This document shows, one piece after another, positions 5,852-5,972 of a stretch of DNA of 5,972 nucleotides. Under the pieces are notes generated by a model that saw nothing but the letters and a program-made list of their open reading frames with translations, was not told the origin of the DNA and did no database searches. How positions within the stretch are numbered: position 1 is the stretch's first letter; every line of letters begins with the position of its first letter. Origin of the DNA: Chthoniobacterales bacterium (GTDB taxonomy: Bacteria; Verrucomicrobiota; Verrucomicrobiia; Chthoniobacterales; UBA10450); assembly GCA_013812515.1 (NCBI GenBank), contig JACCTI010000054.1, positions 1 to 5,972 of the forward strand. Reading direction: 5' to 3'. The translations under genes were made by a program, and so were the position numbers.

Positions 5852-5972
5852 CCTGACCTTCTGCCGTTAACAAGAAACAAAGCATTGACCCCGGCAGCAA
5901 CGGGCTGACACGATTCCGCCGCGCCCGATCTTTTCAAACCCGCGCGTTCGGCGGCTAACGAACGAAGAACAA
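5852..5972 (+). other. Right-edge non-coding stretch, weak promoter candidate
   Basis: No gene is supported in the last 121 nt. TTGACC (5885-5890) with CACGAT (5909-5914) at an 18-nt spacing is a weak sigma-70-like pair reading rightward. Short inverted repeats CTGCCG/CGGCAG (5861-5866, 5892-5897) and CCGCCG/CGGCGG (5916-5921, 5949-5954) are present but could be chance in GC-rich DNA. It may be the upstream region of a gene beyond the window. Confidence 0.25.

Noticed and set aside
5554..5870. Open frames on the + strand opposite the TM2 gene
   Set aside because: They are antisense to a gene with clear zinc-ribbon and TM2 motifs, run through the repeat element and show no domain pattern.
1..5972. 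Defence system, phage, CRISPR or biosynthetic cluster
   Set aside because: No regularly spaced repeats, nucleases, transposases, integrases or secondary-metabolite enzymes are visible; the genes are ordinary metabolic and repair functions.

Overview
The window is about 6 kb of GC-rich bacterial chromosome: six protein genes, short intergenic gaps, and three non-coding repeat-like elements. The TGTCATCCTGA-type repeat, the GTAG-footed inverted repeats and the style of the epimerase and Gfo/Idh/MocA proteins suggest Verrucomicrobiota, perhaps the Chthoniobacterales/Udaeobacter side. This placement is from memory of such genomes and is not proven by the sequence.

Layout, left to right. Five genes read on the + strand. 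They are the 3' part of a Gfo/Idh/MocA-family NAD(P)-dependent oxidoreductase (3-1085, start outside the window), an unrecognised HExxH putative metalloprotein (1097-1813), a FabG-type 3-oxoacyl-ACP reductase (1873-2616), methionine sulfoxide reductase A (2744-3220), 6-phosphogluconolactonase (3243-3935) and an NAD-dependent epimerase/dehydratase related to CDP-paratose/tyvelose epimerases (4036-5109), which counts as the last of the + strand genes alongside the partial first gene. On the - strand, converging on the epimerase, lies a small zinc-ribbon plus TM2-like membrane protein (5277-5678).

The gene content is mostly housekeeping: sugar or polyol oxidation, fatty-acid elongation, repair of oxidised protein, the oxidative pentose-phosphate step, and nucleotide-sugar or surface-glycan metabolism. 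The msrA-pgl pair is tight (22-nt gap) and probably one transcript. Pgl supports NADPH supply, which could indirectly feed thioredoxin-dependent MsrA recycling (inference). The first two genes are 11 nt apart and may also be co-transcribed.

I see no phage, CRISPR, tRNA, rRNA, insertion sequence or defence system. The most interesting material is intergenic. Two elements (2622-2699 and 5778-5851) have REP-doublet (REPIN) architecture: terminal inverted repeats in which GTAG (or ATAG) sits at the foot of a small hairpin at each end. The arms of the two elements differ. A third element follows the epimerase gene. Other points worth a look are the HExxH protein of unknown function, Phe in place of the usual SDR Tyr in the epimerase, a hairpin over the fabG ribosome-binding site, and a probable TTG start for the TM2 gene.
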